In this document: positions 55,101-62,633 of the stretch, piece by piece | Position numbering within the stretch: position 1 is the stretch's first letter | How the letters are laid out: each line of letters starts with the position of its first letter | Source of the DNA: Sphaerothrix gracilis | GTDB taxonomy: Bacteria; Cyanobacteriota; Cyanobacteriia; Phormidesmidales; Phormidesmidaceae | Direction of reading: 5' to 3' | Length of the DNA stretch: 64,000 nt | NCBI RefSeq assembly: GCF_030405905.1 | Contig: NZ_JASATW010000006.1 | Location: forward strand, 62,001 to 126,000 | Made by a program: the position numbers and the translations under genes | Notes under the pieces: generated by a model | What the model saw: the letters and a program-made list of their open reading frames with translations, nothing else | Told to the model about the DNA's origin: nothing | The model's database searches: none

Positions 55101-55409
55101 GCTATCGGCTATGAGCTGCAACGTCTCCAGCAAAAATTTCTCTGCTTCTTGCGCTTCATCTGCTTCCATAGCCGATTGACCTGCCCTTGTCCCCAATGCC
55201 TGCGCCAACTGCGCTGCAAAGCTCCGCAGCCACCCTGCATTGCTATCTCCCTGACTCTCTAGATAATCAGCAACCTGCTCCATCACCTCCAGCAGCCCTG
55301 CATCTACCAGTTCCGCCTTCGCCTGCAAAATCTCCGCTTCTTGCCCCTGCGGACAGCTCAGCAACTGCTCAATCAACGCCACATACGCCTGAACTCGCTG
55401 CTCGTCCAT
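52122..55409 (-). CDS. TPR-CHAT protein (caspase-like protease family)
   Basis: A 1095 aa protein. It has a helical N terminus (MDEQRVQAYVALIEQLLSCP), an array of about eight 46-residue TPR-like units, further helical repeats, and a C-terminal CHAT domain. The CHAT His is in LHLSCHGTANF and the Cys in LAILSACETGLPG, followed by LPTGLLQAGVAGVVASLW. Both catalytic residues are present, so it should be an active cysteine protease. I chose the ATG at 55409 because family members start MDEQ and GAGGA lies upstream; the frame is open to a GTG at 55499. It heads a five-gene minus-strand operon. Confidence 0.9.
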   Translation of the reverse strand: MDEQRVQAYVALIEQLLSCPQGQEAEILQAKAELVDAGLLEVMEQVADYLESQGDSNAGWLRSFAAQLAQALGTRAGQSAMEADEAQEAEKFLLETLQLIADSQGNPQQIYPVWAQQQAQLNTTLLAILPQVGAQLLAGEAEQRTWIAAVLVVFGSLIWQFPLGTRWLNVELAIAAYQQALSVMTQQAMPVDWATTTNNLAIAYSDRIRGDRAQNIELAIAAYQQALTVMTQQAMPVDWATTTMNLAAAYKNRIRGDRAQNIELAIAAYQQALTVMTQQAMPVDWAQTTNNLANAYYSRIRGDRAENIEQAIAAYQQALTVRTQQAMPVDWATTTNNLAAAYSDRIRGDRAQNIEQAIDAYQQALTVRTQQAMPVDWATTTNNLAAAYSDRIRGDRAQNIEQAIAAYQQALTVRTQQAMPVDWATTTNNLAAAYSARICGDRAENIEQAIDAYQQALTVRTQQAMPVEWAQTTNNLANAYSDRICGDRAENIEQAIDAYCCSLEVFTPELLPDDCRRTARSLGNLYSDQQCWQEAVPIYEKALQASEILYQSANLLDGKAAELTETADLPRRAAYALARSGHLHKAVEVLEQSRARGLSETLERDRADLENLKKSAPTLYEQYINVTTQLRNLEAQQRSHATSGTTPEEQLQIRQNLTPEAHRTEAIHLRKSLETVIEQIRQVEGYADFLDQPSFNDILAALQPDRPLVYLVPTPAGSLALIIHPPSPNFERETREESRITALWLDDLTEISLREILQAWFNAYDQSQTDRQSWYNAIAQTTQQLWQPLMAPLIAKLQALGFEQATLIPTGYLSLLPLHAAWTEDPSTPTGKRYALDDIHFTYASNARSLKAAQQIRDRISGESLLAIDNPRNDLPNSSREITAATASFTQPKILQHEHATVAAVLAALPHASHLHLSCHGTANFNTPLNSGLLMADGLLTLRDLLDLKLTEGPSGGLRLAILSACETGLPGLELADEAISLPTGLLQAGVAGVVASLWSVADLSTMMLLVRFYDYWREDKLEPAIALRQAQKWLRDTTNLEKATFFKTVHSQSAKLHPPTEVANYLFQELILARPTSQDFAHPFHWAAFSYTGI
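53900..54912 (-). repeat. Array of 138 bp tandem repeats encoding TPR units
   Basis: About eight units of exactly 138 bp (46 residues, consensus start GDRAQNIEQAIAAYQQAL) inside the TPR-CHAT gene. The same segment recurs at 53923, 54061 and 54199, each 138 bp apart. Central units are nearly identical at the DNA level and the two ends are more diverged, the pattern of recent unequal exchange. Such arrays may be collapsed in short-read assemblies. Confidence 0.92.
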
Positions 55410-55499
55410 GCTGCTGTCCTCAAAAAGTCGCTGCTGTTGCTCTCTACACTCGGTCAGCAACCCATTCCGCTCTTTTTTATACCACTGCCGCAAAAACAC

Positions 55500-55532
55500 A
55501 GATCCCTAACTTTTTCAAAAGGTTAGGGATCT
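55500..55532 (-). terminator. Strong hairpin upstream of the TPR-CHAT gene
   Basis: AGATCCCTAAC and GTTAGGGATCT pair perfectly over 11 bp with an 11-base loop. On the minus strand the stem is followed by GTGTTTTTGC, so it resembles an intrinsic terminator. It lies 91 nt before the chosen CHAT start. It may end transcription from the xisI remnant or act as an attenuator. Confidence 0.6.
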
Positions 55533-55620
55533 TGGTTAAGGGTCAGGGTGTAAAGCGATCGCCCGCTAAACTCCCTGATCAAAGCAGCCAAAAGGCGATC
55601 GCCTAAAATGAAACCAGCAA

Positions 55621-55764
55621 TCAGCCAATAGCAAATTCCGTATACTGCTGCACATGAGGCGCATGATAAGCCAGCACAATATCGTGCTTAGGCACACCCT
55701 TAGCAATTAGCTGCTCTGCAATAGCATCCTCAGTTCCGTCATGCTGTAGCTCTAATTTATCCAT
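55621..55764 (-). pseudogene. Internally deleted XisI gene remnant
   Basis: A 47-codon frame. Its first four residues (MDKL) match the usual start of XisI proteins, and from residue 6 on (LQHDGTEDAIAEQLIAKGVP, then KHDIVLAYHAP and YTEFAIG) it matches the XisI C terminus. The middle, roughly 60 residues in the family, is missing. XisI partners XisH, linked to excision of the fdxN element and often found in cyanobacterial genomes in general. XisH is not visible here. Confidence 0.75.
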
Positions 55765-55843
55765 TGCACAACTTCCGGCGTCTTTGTGTTGTGAACAGCA
55801 ATCACCATTATCAGGGTTCTCCTCACCCCCAACCTCTCCACGT

Positions 55844-55871
55844 CCCCGCGTCCCCCACTCCCCCATCCCCC
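55844..55871 (-). other. Potential G-quadruplex
   Basis: On the minus strand four runs of four or five G are separated by loops of 2, 3 and 4 bases, which meets the usual G-quadruplex rule. It sits in a C/G-skewed low-complexity stretch (about 55820-55900) between two gene remnants. Confidence 0.6.
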
Positions 55872-55904
55872 TCACCTTCCTCATCTCCCCCATCCCTCCA
55901 CGCT

Positions 55905-56036
55905 ATGACAGTGCTGGCTCTAGAGGACGAAGCCTACCGGGAAATTGGGGTATTTGGTAAAGCTGAAGCGATCGCCTCAGTTGAGTTTGCCAATCTCAAC
56001 CTCACCGTAGATCAGGTTTTTGCAGCAGAGAATTAG
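55905..56036 (+). pseudogene. C-terminal remnant of a Uma2-family gene
   Basis: A 43-codon frame whose product (EAYREIGVFGKAEAIASVEF then NLNLTVDQVF) has the C-terminal pattern of Uma2 proteins, YxEIGxF followed by FxNLNLTVDQVF. The catalytic part is absent. An upstream extension runs into the C-rich low-complexity stretch and is not credible protein. Confidence 0.65.
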
Positions 56037-56157
56037 CTCAACCCGTGCCAGAGCCGTCAACACATTTGCCCAAATCTGACTCGTCGGCCCCTAAAATATC
56101 TGCTATCTATGAATATTCCATAGTAGGCTATGTAGATGGCTAAAAGTAAACGATGCT

Positions 56158-56196
56158 GTAGGGTGTGCTATGCGAAGCCATAACGCACCGTCCTAC
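56158..56196. repeat. Imperfect palindrome of dispersed-repeat type
   Basis: Left arm GTAGGGTGTGCTAT and right arm ATAACGCACCGTCCTAC are imperfectly inverted around GCGAAGCC. The wording (GGGTGTG-cTATG ... CATAACGCACC) is one that I recall as a common cyanobacterial intergenic repeat. I can see only this copy here. Confidence 0.5.
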
Positions 56197-56323
56197 AAAG
56201 CTTTGATGGGTCACGCTGGGCTTTTCTTCCATGCCCTTCGGGCTATCACAGCCTACGTGAATTTATAGCCACATACTTGTAATCCCGGAAACTCTAGGAA
56301 AGTTTAGGTGTTGCACAACCTCT

Positions 56324-57127
56324 ATGAACTCTTCCGCACCGATTGGCGTTTTTGATTCTGGAGTCGGTGGTTTATCAGTTTTACGGGCTATTCGAGCAGC
56401 CTTACCTTACGAAAATCTTTGCTACGTCGCAGATTCCGGGCACGTGCCCTACGGCAGCAAAACGCCAGCCTATCTGCAAGAGCGATCGCTAGCGCTGACT
56501 CGTTTTCTCCTAACCCATAACGTTAAAGCCGTCGTCGTCGCCTGCAATACGGCCACTGTTGCGGCAGTGACCCATCTGCGGGCTACCTTTCCGGTGCCCA
56601 TCATTGCCATCGAGCCAGCCGTGAAGCCAGCGGTACTCGCCACTCAAACCGGCGTCGTCGGCGTAATTGCAACCACGGCAACCTTAGCCAGCGAACAGTT
56701 CTCAGCGCTGCTCACTCGCTTTGGCAATGGCGTCACTATTTTGAGTCAGGCCTGCCCCCACCTAGTCAGGCAGGTAGAAAAGGGAGATCTCACCAGCGCC
56801 ACCACGCGGGCATTAATTCAGCAATACACCGCGCCTATCGTCGCCGCCGGGGCAGACATGCTGGTGTTGGGCTGTACTCACTATCCCTTTCTGCGGCCTT
56901 TGCTAGATGAAGTCGTTGGCAGTCAGGTGACGCTGCTGGATACGGGGGCTGCCGTGACCCGGCAGCTTTCAAATATTCTGGCCGCCCAGAATCTGCTCAA
57001 TCCGGCTTCAGTCCTGGGACAGGAACAGTTTTGGACAAGCGGTGATGCCAAGCAGGCCCAGGCCGTCTTTTCTACCCTATGGGGACAGCCGATCAAGCTG
57101 CAGTCTCTACCCCAGGCATTTGCCTAG
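56324..57127 (+). CDS. murI: Glutamate racemase MurI
   Basis: Makes D-glutamate for peptidoglycan, 267 aa. The two catalytic cysteines are Cys74 (VVACNTATV) and Cys184 (LGCTHYPF). The N-terminal IGVFDSGVGGLSVLRAI and the PYGSK segment are typical. Its last 21 nt overlap the convergent dienelactone hydrolase gene. Confidence 0.96.
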   Translation: MNSSAPIGVFDSGVGGLSVLRAIRAALPYENLCYVADSGHVPYGSKTPAYLQERSLALTRFLLTHNVKAVVVACNTATVAAVTHLRATFPVPIIAIEPAVKPAVLATQTGVVGVIATTATLASEQFSALLTRFGNGVTILSQACPHLVRQVEKGDLTSATTRALIQQYTAPIVAAGADMLVLGCTHYPFLRPLLDEVVGSQVTLLDTGAAVTRQLSNILAAQNLLNPASVLGQEQFWTSGDAKQAQAVFSTLWGQPIKLQSLPQAFA

Positions 57128-57844
57128 AAAAGCCACAATTTCGGCCCAAGCCTGATCGGCGGCTGCCGGATCGTAGCGATAGCCATCATCTCGCATGAAC
57201 GTATGGTTCGCTTCGTACAGCAGTGTTTTGTGAGTTATCCCTGCCTGGTCAAGCGCCTGCAAAATTGCCTCCCGTCCGGCAGGGGGCACATGAGGATCTA
57301 AAGCGCCAAAAATAGTCAGCACCTCACCGCGAATTTCACCAACGCGATCGAGGGTATTGGCGGTGCCCCGGCCCAGCTTGCCGCTGTGAATGCCCGTGGG
57401 GTAGCAACACACAGCCGCATCCACGTCTGCTCGCAGCGCGGCGCGAAATGCCAAATGTCCGCCAATACAAAAGCCTAGCGCCCCTAACTCGTCAGGCAGA
57501 ACTTGGGGCTGAGTTTTGAGCCAGTCTAGAACCGCTGCGGCATCGGCATCATAGTCAGCGATCGCAGTGCGGCGAGCATTGTCATTTCCCCGCAGCCGTC
57601 CTATGTCGTTAGGCTCAATCACAGCGCCAACAGGCTCTAGGCGATGAAAAATTTCAGGCGCAGCCACCACAAAGCCATATCCCGCTAGGCGATCGGCCAG
57701 CAGCGTAATCGGTCGCCCTAGCTGATAAATATCGGAATAGAACAAAATTCCCGGATATTGTCCCGTTGGCTCTGGCATCGCGACGTAGACACGCATGAGA
57801 CTGTCGCCAACCGTCAGCCCCACCGTTTGTTTAACAACCTGCAC
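57107..57844 (-). CDS. Dienelactone hydrolase family protein
   Basis: A 245 aa alpha/beta hydrolase. The nucleophile is Cys in GFCIGGHLAF, as in dienelactone hydrolases; Asp is in FGALDPHVP and His in YEANHTFMRDD. The substrate in cyanobacteria is unknown and no aromatic degradation genes are adjacent. Its 3' end overlaps murI by 21 nt on the opposite strand. Confidence 0.9.
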   Translation of the reverse strand: MQVVKQTVGLTVGDSLMRVYVAMPEPTGQYPGILFYSDIYQLGRPITLLADRLAGYGFVVAAPEIFHRLEPVGAVIEPNDIGRLRGNDNARRTAIADYDADAAAVLDWLKTQPQVLPDELGALGFCIGGHLAFRAALRADVDAAVCCYPTGIHSGKLGRGTANTLDRVGEIRGEVLTIFGALDPHVPPAGREAILQALDQAGITHKTLLYEANHTFMRDDGYRYDPAAADQAWAEIVAFLGKCLG

Positions 57845-57917
57845 CTAGTCAATCCTTGGGCAAACTTCTCAAGCAGTATATCGGTTAATCCAGGTATGCG
57901 CTGGTTGATCAGCCACC

Positions 57918-58883
57918 TTAGCGCCAGGGCAAGCTAACGCGATTGAGCTGCTCTAGTTCTTCGGCTGTTAGGCTCCAGCCCAGGGCACCCGCATTCTGGC
58001 TGGCCTGTTGAGCGTTTTTAGCCCCCGGAATCGGGACTATGTTTCCCTGGGCAATGAGCCAGTTGAGGGCGACTTGAGCCGGCGTGCGGTCGTAAGCCGC
58101 GCCAATCTGCTGCAGTGTTTTAACCAATAGCTCAATTTTGACCAGCCCATCCTGATTGAAACGGGGATCGATTTGACGCGCTCCGGTCGGCTTTTGATTT
58201 TCCTGAAACGTATATTTGCCTGTAAGCCGCCCCTGAGCCAAAGGGCTATAGGCTAAAAGGGTAATTCCTAGCTCTTTGGCCGTCTCTAACACGCCGTTCG
58301 TTTCAGGCTTGCGGTGCAGCAGGGAATATTGCACCTGGTTAACGGCTAGGGGAATATTCAAGTCTGCCAAATACTGATGGGCTTCTCGCATCTGCTTGGC
58401 AGAATAGTTGCTGACGCCAATTGACTGAATACGCCCTTGCTGCACTTCTTGCGCTAGGGCTGTCATCAACGTTTTTTGACCCATGAAAAAATCAAAGGGC
58501 CAGTGTACCTGGTACAGGGCGATCGCGGGCACTTGTAAACGATCAAGGCTAGCCGTCAGCGCATCAGCAACGGCCTGCTCGGAAAAGCGCCAAGGTAGGG
58601 GAAAGTACTTGGTGGCAATGTGAACAGGCTGCTGGGCTGATTTGAGAAACTGGCCAATCAGACGTTCCGATTCGCCAAAACCGTAAATTTCGGCGGTGTC
58701 AAAGAAACTGACTCCAGCGGCTAAAGCAGCGGCAAAAGCCTGCTGTACCTCAGCCTCACCGTAGTCTTTGCCATAATTCCAGAACAGGGAGTCCCCCCAG
58801 GCCCAAGTGCCTACGCCCAGCGCCGATATAGTCGGCCCATTGGGCACAAGCGTTACTGTTTGAGAAGCAACCTGGGATGTCAT
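57918..58883 (-). CDS. Aldo/keto reductase
   Basis: A 321 aa NADPH-dependent oxidoreductase with the aldo/keto reductase fold. The catalytic set is visible: Asp and Tyr in FFDTAEIYGFGESE, Lys in IATKYFPLP, His in YQVHWPF. The C-terminal IPIPGAKNAQQA cofactor stretch is typical. The substrate cannot be inferred. Confidence 0.93.
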   Translation of the reverse strand: MTSQVASQTVTLVPNGPTISALGVGTWAWGDSLFWNYGKDYGEAEVQQAFAAALAAGVSFFDTAEIYGFGESERLIGQFLKSAQQPVHIATKYFPLPWRFSEQAVADALTASLDRLQVPAIALYQVHWPFDFFMGQKTLMTALAQEVQQGRIQSIGVSNYSAKQMREAHQYLADLNIPLAVNQVQYSLLHRKPETNGVLETAKELGITLLAYSPLAQGRLTGKYTFQENQKPTGARQIDPRFNQDGLVKIELLVKTLQQIGAAYDRTPAQVALNWLIAQGNIVPIPGAKNAQQASQNAGALGWSLTAEELEQLNRVSLPWR

Positions 58884-58955
58884 GGGAGAACTCCTGACTC
58901 TAGCAACTATTGAATAGCTTACCTTTACAAAACGTAATTTTGCCGGGTCGGCTAT

Positions 58956-59516
58956 TTATTCCACCTCAATTTGAGTCTGTCCTTCTCCGTTAGGGACTGC
59001 CTGAATCTCAACCGTCTGCCCATCTTCCAGCACCCGCGTTTCGGTGGTTTCGACTTCGATACCGCCTTGAGGATCCAGTTCAATTGAAGTTTCAGTTGTG
59101 GTCCCGGACTCTGGATCTACGGTAGTCACGTCAATGTCATCGTCGCCAATAACGGTGCGGGTGACACCAGGCTGATCAGCTTCACCGTTAATGGTGTCGG
59201 CCTGATCGGCTGCTGGCGAGAGCTGAATCTCGGTGACGGTTTCTGTCGTGGTGGTAGGAGTCACGCCGTCGTTTTCGATCGCGTCAGCTTCGTCTATGGC
59301 GGCCTCAGCTTCATCTACGATGGCCTCAGTTTCGGACGGCTCGGTCAGGTCATCAGTGGTTTCTAAAGTCTCAATGCCGTCAGTTGTCTCAAGGGTTTCA
59401 ACCTCGGTCATGCCGTCGCCTTCCATCAGGGTTTCCTGAGCGATCGCCCGGGTGCTGAAACTTCCTAGAATTAATAAGCCAGTTATAGCGAGCTGTGAGA
59501 GGAGTCGAGCTTTCAT
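58956..59516 (-). CDS. Secreted acidic Thr/Glu-rich protein
   Basis: A 186 aa protein. A signal peptide (MKARLLSQLAITGLLILGSF, cleavage probable after TRAIAQ) precedes low-complexity repeats rich in Thr, Glu, Asp and Val (TLETTDGIETLETTDDL). No Cys and no recognisable domain. It probably sits in the periplasm or outside the cell. The low-complexity region also opens a Ser/Val-rich frame on the other strand, which is not a gene. Confidence 0.7.
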   Translation of the reverse strand: MKARLLSQLAITGLLILGSFSTRAIAQETLMEGDGMTEVETLETTDGIETLETTDDLTEPSETEAIVDEAEAAIDEADAIENDGVTPTTTTETVTEIQLSPAADQADTINGEADQPGVTRTVIGDDDIDVTTVDPESGTTTETSIELDPQGGIEVETTETRVLEDGQTVEIQAVPNGEGQTQIEVE

Positions 59517-59674
59517 AATAATTTTTTATGACAAAATAGAACGAACGCTTTTACTTTGCCACTTCCTCCCTGACGCAACATGGGGAAAACGGTGGAGGTA
59601 TCGCTGCCTCTAAAGGCTGATTTCCCTAGGATTGGCCTATCTGACCAAAGACCGAGCCGGGTTTTTCCAAGCAG

Positions 59675-59705
59675 CAAAAAGGCTGTCGTTACGGCGACAG
59701 CCTTT
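59675..59705 (-). terminator. Intrinsic terminator for the gene at 59745
   Basis: AAAGGCTGTCG and CGACAGCCTTT pair perfectly over 11 bp with a six-base loop, followed on the minus strand by a T-run. It lies 40 nt after the stop of the minus-strand gene at 59745. Confidence 0.85.
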
Positions 59706-59744
59706 AGATTTAATGCCCTTCGTTGCTCGAATTGAGACTAAGCC

Positions 59745-60239
59745 TCAGTCAAGATCGCTGTTGATGGCCGAAGGGGTTTTCTTGACCGTACCCGATGCCT
59801 GAGACATATTCGCCGGGGCCGGATCGGGGGCCGGGGGGCCAGAAGCCGGAGGCGGAGTTGTAACTGACTCAGACTTGGGTGGCTTGTATTCAATGCCGAG
59901 CTGCTCGCTGGCCTGAGACAGCAAAAAGGCGGCGCTGTTGCTGCTGGCTTCTAGTAAGGACTGTCCGGCTGAGCTAAAAAAGGGCTTGGCCTCTTCCGTT
60001 TCAGCTGGCTTCTCACCTAAATGTTCATACCAGTTGCGAAAATCTTTGCCCAACTTTTTGGCATATTCCCCTAGCCAAGCTAGCAAAACAAAAACAAGAC
60101 AAACCAGCAGCCAAAGTAGCAGGGCCGTCTGCTTGAGAATATCCCAGGTCAGGGCCAGGGCTTTTTGATAGGTCGCTGCCGTCTCAGCGGCAAAAATTAG
60201 TTCCCAAAGCTTTGTAGCTTGTGCTCGAATTCTATCCAT
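59745..60239 (-). CDS. Hypothetical single-span membrane protein
   Basis: A 164 aa protein with one strong hydrophobic segment (ALLLWLLVCLVFVLLAWLG, about residues 36-54), a charged helical stretch after it and a Pro/Ala/Ser-rich tail. No family recognised. It has its own terminator. No operon partner is evident. Confidence 0.75.
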   Translation of the reverse strand: MDRIRAQATKLWELIFAAETAATYQKALALTWDILKQTALLLWLLVCLVFVLLAWLGEYAKKLGKDFRNWYEHLGEKPAETEEAKPFFSSAGQSLLEASSNSAAFLLSQASEQLGIEYKPPKSESVTTPPPASGPPAPDPAPANMSQASGTVKKTPSAINSDLD

Positions 60240-60402
60240 AAAAGCTTTATTAGTAACTCAAATTTATTTCAGTCTCTAGCGCTGCGCGATCGCGCAGAAT
60301 TGACTCCAGTATAGAAGCAGAAGCCTACCCTGGAACTGAACCAAAGATCAATTTTATGAACCGCTAAAAGCCCCAAAAGCTCTCACTTCTGGAAGATGAG
60401 CT

Positions 60403-61383
60403 TTATTCTCCCCAGGCTTTTTTAAGCACATCTTGGGCTGAGATATCGGCGACGCGATCGCTCAGAGAGGTAATCGCCAAGAACCTAACTTCAGCGTCAC
60501 TTCCATCTGTCGGAGGCAAGCGCCTAGCCGGATCGCTACTGCCAAACAGGGCCAGCGTAAACACCTTGAGGGCAACCGCCAGAGGCAATACGTCGCTATC
60601 TGGACAAATCACCAGGTCAGCCCCAGCGATGATTGCCGCCATGCGGCCAATATTGGTTGGCTGAATCAGCTTGATGGAGGGAGCCAGGTCGCCGAGCGAA
60701 TCTGCCAAAGTGCCGTTCGTGCTGTCCTGAAGAAACACAATTGGCAGGTCAGGCTGTCGCCGCTTAAAGTCTTCGATGATAGCCTGCCAGGACTCAATCG
60801 GATAAAACGCGTTGCTGACTTTGCCTCTAGCCGCCGTATTGGGGCCACCGTAGAGAATGACGTATCCCGTATCTTTCAGACCCAGAGCGGCGCGAGTTTG
60901 TTCTGCCCAGTCTAAGTCGCTCTGAGGCACGCTGAGGCTGGTAGCCGGACAAGCCCCGTTAATCTGTAACCCCTGCAGCAGATCGTGATACTGCTCAGCC
61001 TGGTACTGAGCTGGCTTGTAAGGCACCGACTGGGTCAGAAAGATGCCGCTGGAGGGGTTGGCATAGCCAATTCGCATGGGAATGCCGCTCAGCCACAGCA
61101 ACAGCCCGACACTCCAGTCCTGACTGGTAGAAAGCACCACCTCATACTCGCGATCGCGGATAATTCCTAACAGATTGGCCCAGTCAGAGGGGCTGCTGTT
61201 AGCGGCAAAATCAAACGGTATTGTTTCATCAACGGCCTTGGAAACTCGATAGGCAGACTGTGCTCTGGGTTCGACAACAACATCAATTTCGGCCTTAGGA
61301 TAGGCTTGCTTGAGGTCATCCAGAGTTGGGAAAAACAGGATTTGGTCGCCGATTCCGCCAGGGACTAGAGCCAGTACTCGCAT
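60403..61383 (-). CDS. Family 9 glycosyltransferase (heptosyltransferase-like)
   Basis: A 326 aa GT9 enzyme with a GT-B fold. The N terminus MRVLALVPGGIGDQILFFPT and the later CPDSDVLPLAVALKVFTLAL with GSSDPARRLPP match the ADP-heptose transferase family. The acceptor in cyanobacteria is unknown. A hairpin (AAAGCTC/GAGCTTT, 60376-60404) overlaps the stop codon and may end the transcript. Confidence 0.88.
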   Translation of the reverse strand: MRVLALVPGGIGDQILFFPTLDDLKQAYPKAEIDVVVEPRAQSAYRVSKAVDETIPFDFAANSSPSDWANLLGIIRDREYEVVLSTSQDWSVGLLLWLSGIPMRIGYANPSSGIFLTQSVPYKPAQYQAEQYHDLLQGLQINGACPATSLSVPQSDLDWAEQTRAALGLKDTGYVILYGGPNTAARGKVSNAFYPIESWQAIIEDFKRRQPDLPIVFLQDSTNGTLADSLGDLAPSIKLIQPTNIGRMAAIIAGADLVICPDSDVLPLAVALKVFTLALFGSSDPARRLPPTDGSDAEVRFLAITSLSDRVADISAQDVLKKAWGE

Positions 61384-61528
61384 AAGATATGTTTACGCTT
61401 TTCGCCAAATATTTTAGTGGAAGCTGGACAGAATATGTTTAACAGCACTCAACCGCAGCCCCTCAATTTTCTCAGAAAGACTGAAAATTAGGGCAAAAAC
61501 GGGATTTTTTATCGAGATAGCCATTTCA

Positions 61529-62230
61529 ATGAGGTCATTTGTGCATCTTTTAATTCCTGCGGCTGGCATGGGACGGCGCATGGGCAGCGATCGCAATAAA
61601 GTTTTGCTCTCTGTTTTAAATCGCCCGCTGATTGCCTGGAATCTGCTAGCGGCAGAGCAGGCCGAGAGCATTAGCTGGATTGGCATCATTTGCCAAAAGG
61701 CCGATCAGCAGACCCTAGCTCAGATTGCCGGTGAACTCTCCCTGACAAAGCCTGTCAACTTTATTCAAGGGGGTGACAGCCGCCAAGAGTCAGTTTTTAA
61801 CGGATTGCGGGCGCTGCCGCCAGAAGCCCAGCGCGTTTTGATTCACGATGGGGCCCGCTGCCTTGCCACCCCAGACTTATTTAATCGCTGCGCCGCGACT
61901 CTGAAAACCTGCCCCGGATTGATTGCGGCGGTTCCCGTCAAAGATACTATCAAGGTTGTCGATGGGGAAGGTGTTATCGTTGACACCCCAGCTCGCCAAA
62001 ATCTCTGGGCAGCGCAAACGCCTCAGGGATTTGAGGTGAATTTGCTCAGGCAGTGTCACCAGCAAGGGCAGCAGCAAGGCTGGAACGTCACCGATGACGC
62101 GGCCCTGTTTGAAAAGTGTGGTTTGCCCGTTCGCATCGTTCAGGGCGAAGAAACTAACCTCAAAATTACAACCCCCGTCGATTTGGCGATCGCTGAATTT
62201 ATCCTCCGACAGCGTCAGAAGACGCCCTAG
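61529..62230 (+). CDS. ispD: 2-C-methyl-D-erythritol 4-phosphate cytidylyltransferase IspD
   Basis: MEP-pathway enzyme that makes CDP-methylerythritol from CTP and MEP, 233 aa. Motifs are LIPAAGMGRRMGSDRNKVLL at the N terminus, GGDSRQESVFNGL, VLIHDGARC and TPQGFEVNLL. It provides isoprenoid precursors for carotenoids, the chlorophyll tail and others. Divergent from the GT9 gene. Confidence 0.95.
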   Translation: MRSFVHLLIPAAGMGRRMGSDRNKVLLSVLNRPLIAWNLLAAEQAESISWIGIICQKADQQTLAQIAGELSLTKPVNFIQGGDSRQESVFNGLRALPPEAQRVLIHDGARCLATPDLFNRCAATLKTCPGLIAAVPVKDTIKVVDGEGVIVDTPARQNLWAAQTPQGFEVNLLRQCHQQGQQQGWNVTDDAALFEKCGLPVRIVQGEETNLKITTPVDLAIAEFILRQRQKTP

Positions 62231-62263
62231 TCCAGCAAAACTGCCGCAAATTTCAAATTTTAA

Positions 62264-62288
62264 AGATCCTTGCCAAAGACAAGGATCT
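62264..62288 (-). terminator. Hairpin between ispD and psb30
   Basis: AGATCCTTG and CAAGGATCT pair perfectly over 9 bp with a 7-base loop. The minus-strand side is followed by TTTAAAATTT, so it may end the psb30 transcript; it lies about 100 nt after the psb30 stop. On the plus strand it also lies 34 nt after ispD. Confidence 0.6.
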
Positions 62289-62357
62289 AAAACAAATCAA
62301 TTCTCTGGGATTGCAGTCGCAGCAATTCAGCCAGTTCGCGCTTAGGCCGCGATCGCT

Positions 62358-62381
62358 TTGTGTATCGGCTTGTGTATCGGC
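62358..62381. repeat. Tandem 12 bp direct repeat
   Basis: TTGTGTATCGGC occurs twice in direct contact, just after the psb30 stop on the minus strand. Function unknown; it may be a slippage product. Confidence 0.7.
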
Positions 62382-62391
62382 CAGAGACGAC

Positions 62392-62511
62392 CTACAGATC
62401 CCCACCCCGCGCCGCTAGCAAAAACACAATCGCTGGCCCAGAAATCACGATCATGGCTAGCATAGTCAACTGAGCAATCAGCTCAAAATTAATACTGCTT
62501 AAAAACTCCAT
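62392..62511 (-). CDS. psb30: Photosystem II protein Psb30 (Ycf12)
   Basis: A 39-residue membrane protein: MEFLSSINFELIAQLTMLAM, then IVISGPAIVFLLAARGGDL. The single helix followed by LAARGGDL matches Psb30/Ycf12, a small subunit at the PSII periphery near cytochrome b559. GGAGG lies 4 nt upstream of the ATG, an excellent ribosome-binding site. It is transcribed alone, with a possible terminator at 62264. Confidence 0.82.
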   Translation of the reverse strand: MEFLSSINFELIAQLTMLAMIVISGPAIVFLLAARGGDL

Positions 62512-62633
62512 TTATCCTCCCAAACAGACAAAGCTATAGGTATACGGGCTTAAATTCTCAGCGCCATTTTACCTGCTAACGAACCCCTAATTTTAAGTAA
62601 GTTTACAAAATTCTAAGGAGATTGCTGTAATTC

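Noticed and set aside
59233..59439. Ser/Val-rich plus-strand ORF
   Set aside because: Antisense of the Thr/Glu-rich low-complexity secreted protein; composition reflects the repeats.
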